The notes under the pieces are model-generated. The model ran no database searches. It had not been told where the DNA came from and saw only the letters and a list, made by a program, of their open reading frames with translations. A DNA stretch of 64,000 bases from Flavobacterium ammonificans (GTDB lineage: Bacteria > Bacteroidota > Bacteroidia > Flavobacteriales > Flavobacteriaceae). The stretch is from the NCBI RefSeq assembly GCF_020885975.1, contig NZ_AP025183.1, positions 1,116,001 through 1,180,000 of the forward strand, in the 5' to 3' direction. Below are positions 63,695 through 64,000 of the stretch, in pieces; the first letter of the stretch is position 1; each line of letters begins with the position of its first letter. The translations under genes and the position numbers were made by a program.

Positions 63695-64000
63695 TGATTT
63701 TTGAAAAAATACAAAAAGAGTTAGACTCGTGTTCCTTAAAGGTCATTTCAAAAGATAATCGTCCTTGGGGTGGTTTTTTTGTTATTGCTGAAGAGCAAGC
63801 CCAACAATTTGCGAATCAGTATTTTGATGGCTTGGATGTATCTACCCTAAAAATAGGAGGGGCATTGAGTCCAAAGATTCTAGTGGTAGCACCTAATAAA
63901 AGATTGTCATGGCAATACCATCATCGTAGAGCCGAGATATGGCGTGTCATTGAAGGTCAAGCTGGTGTTAAACGAAGTGCTACCGATACAGAAGGGGAGT
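63694..64000 (+). CDS. Cupin sugar isomerase, phosphomannose-isomerase type II-like (3' end outside window)
   Basis: The first 102 residues of a protein cut by the window end; it starts in the stop codon of the previous gene (TAATG). After a helical N-terminus (MIFEKIQKELDSCS) come RPWGGFFVI and the cupin segment LSPKILVVAPNKRLSWQYHHRRAEIWRVIEGQAGV, close to the isomerase domain of bifunctional ManC/AlgA with its metal-binding histidines. It probably supplies mannose-6-phosphate for the monofunctional ManC at 37095. Similar flavobacterial proteins are sometimes named phosphoheptose isomerase. Confidence 0.75.
   Translation, partial: MIFEKIQKELDSCSLKVISKDNRPWGGFFVIAEEQAQQFANQYFDGLDVSTLKIGGALSPKILVVAPNKRLSWQYHHRRAEIWRVIEGQAGVKRSATDTEGE

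Overview
The window is a 64 kb piece of a low-GC chromosome from the Bacteroidota, almost certainly family Flavobacteriaceae and most like Flavobacterium. Reasons: the order of the ribosomal-protein genes, a SusC/SusD outer-membrane pair, an UpxY/NusG-like antiterminator ahead of a polysaccharide locus, zinc-ligand-free L36, S14 and S4, A-rich leaders with few Shine-Dalgarno motifs, and many promoters of the Bacteroidota type (TTG about 19-20 bases before TAnnTTTG).

Region 1 (1-8347) is ordinary: the end of a HAD nucleotidase, a secreted protein of unknown function, rarA and rlmB on the minus strand, and an orphan susC-susD pair. Region 2 (8348-25565) is one co-oriented run from rpsL to rplQ (rpsL-rpsG-fusA-rpsJ, then the S10, spc and alpha clusters with secY, infA, rpmJ and rpoA). 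Most genes are 0-20 bases apart. The four widest gaps are the 100-base rpsL-rpsG spacer, an internal promoter and leader before rplC, and two striking hairpin leaders before rpsH and rpsD. Region 3 (25723-32841) holds monocistronic housekeeping genes with clear promoters and terminators: carA, eno, gltA, two guanidine-group hydrolases (one CtlX), a CoA-binding protein and recR.

Region 4 (32872-64000, open at the right end) is a surface-polysaccharide locus. It has a UDP-glucose dehydrogenase, the UpxY-type regulator, a nucleotidyltransferase, GDP-mannose synthesis (manC, with a probable phosphomannose-isomerase-type cupin cut by the window end), Wza-like export protein, Wzz-like chain-length protein, Wzx flippase, Wzy-type polymerase, an acetyltransferase and several glycosyltransferases. 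It also carries two paralogous UDP-HexNAc dehydrogenases, a WbpG/HisH/HisF acetamidino-sugar module and a CapE/CapF/CapG (FnlABC) UDP-L-FucNAc module. Together they predict a polymer built by the Wzx/Wzy route containing FucNAc, an amidinated amino-uronic acid and perhaps mannose. The 47.6-53.6 kb core is visibly more AT-rich, as expected for an exchanged serotype cassette.

The spaces inside region 4 are the unusual part. They are built from several families of palindromic repeats, some in tandem, some as inverted pairs flanking genes. A DUF559 endonuclease gene sits at the centre of three inward-facing repeats on each side, and a four-helix-bundle (S23-type) gene sits between 27-base inverted repeats. 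A 206-256 bp inverted pair brackets about 6 kb of export genes, and about 105 bp direct repeats bracket a RhuM-PLD fusion gene. A HigB-type toxin gene has a nonsense codon while its antitoxin is intact. These are the best candidates for undescribed biology here.
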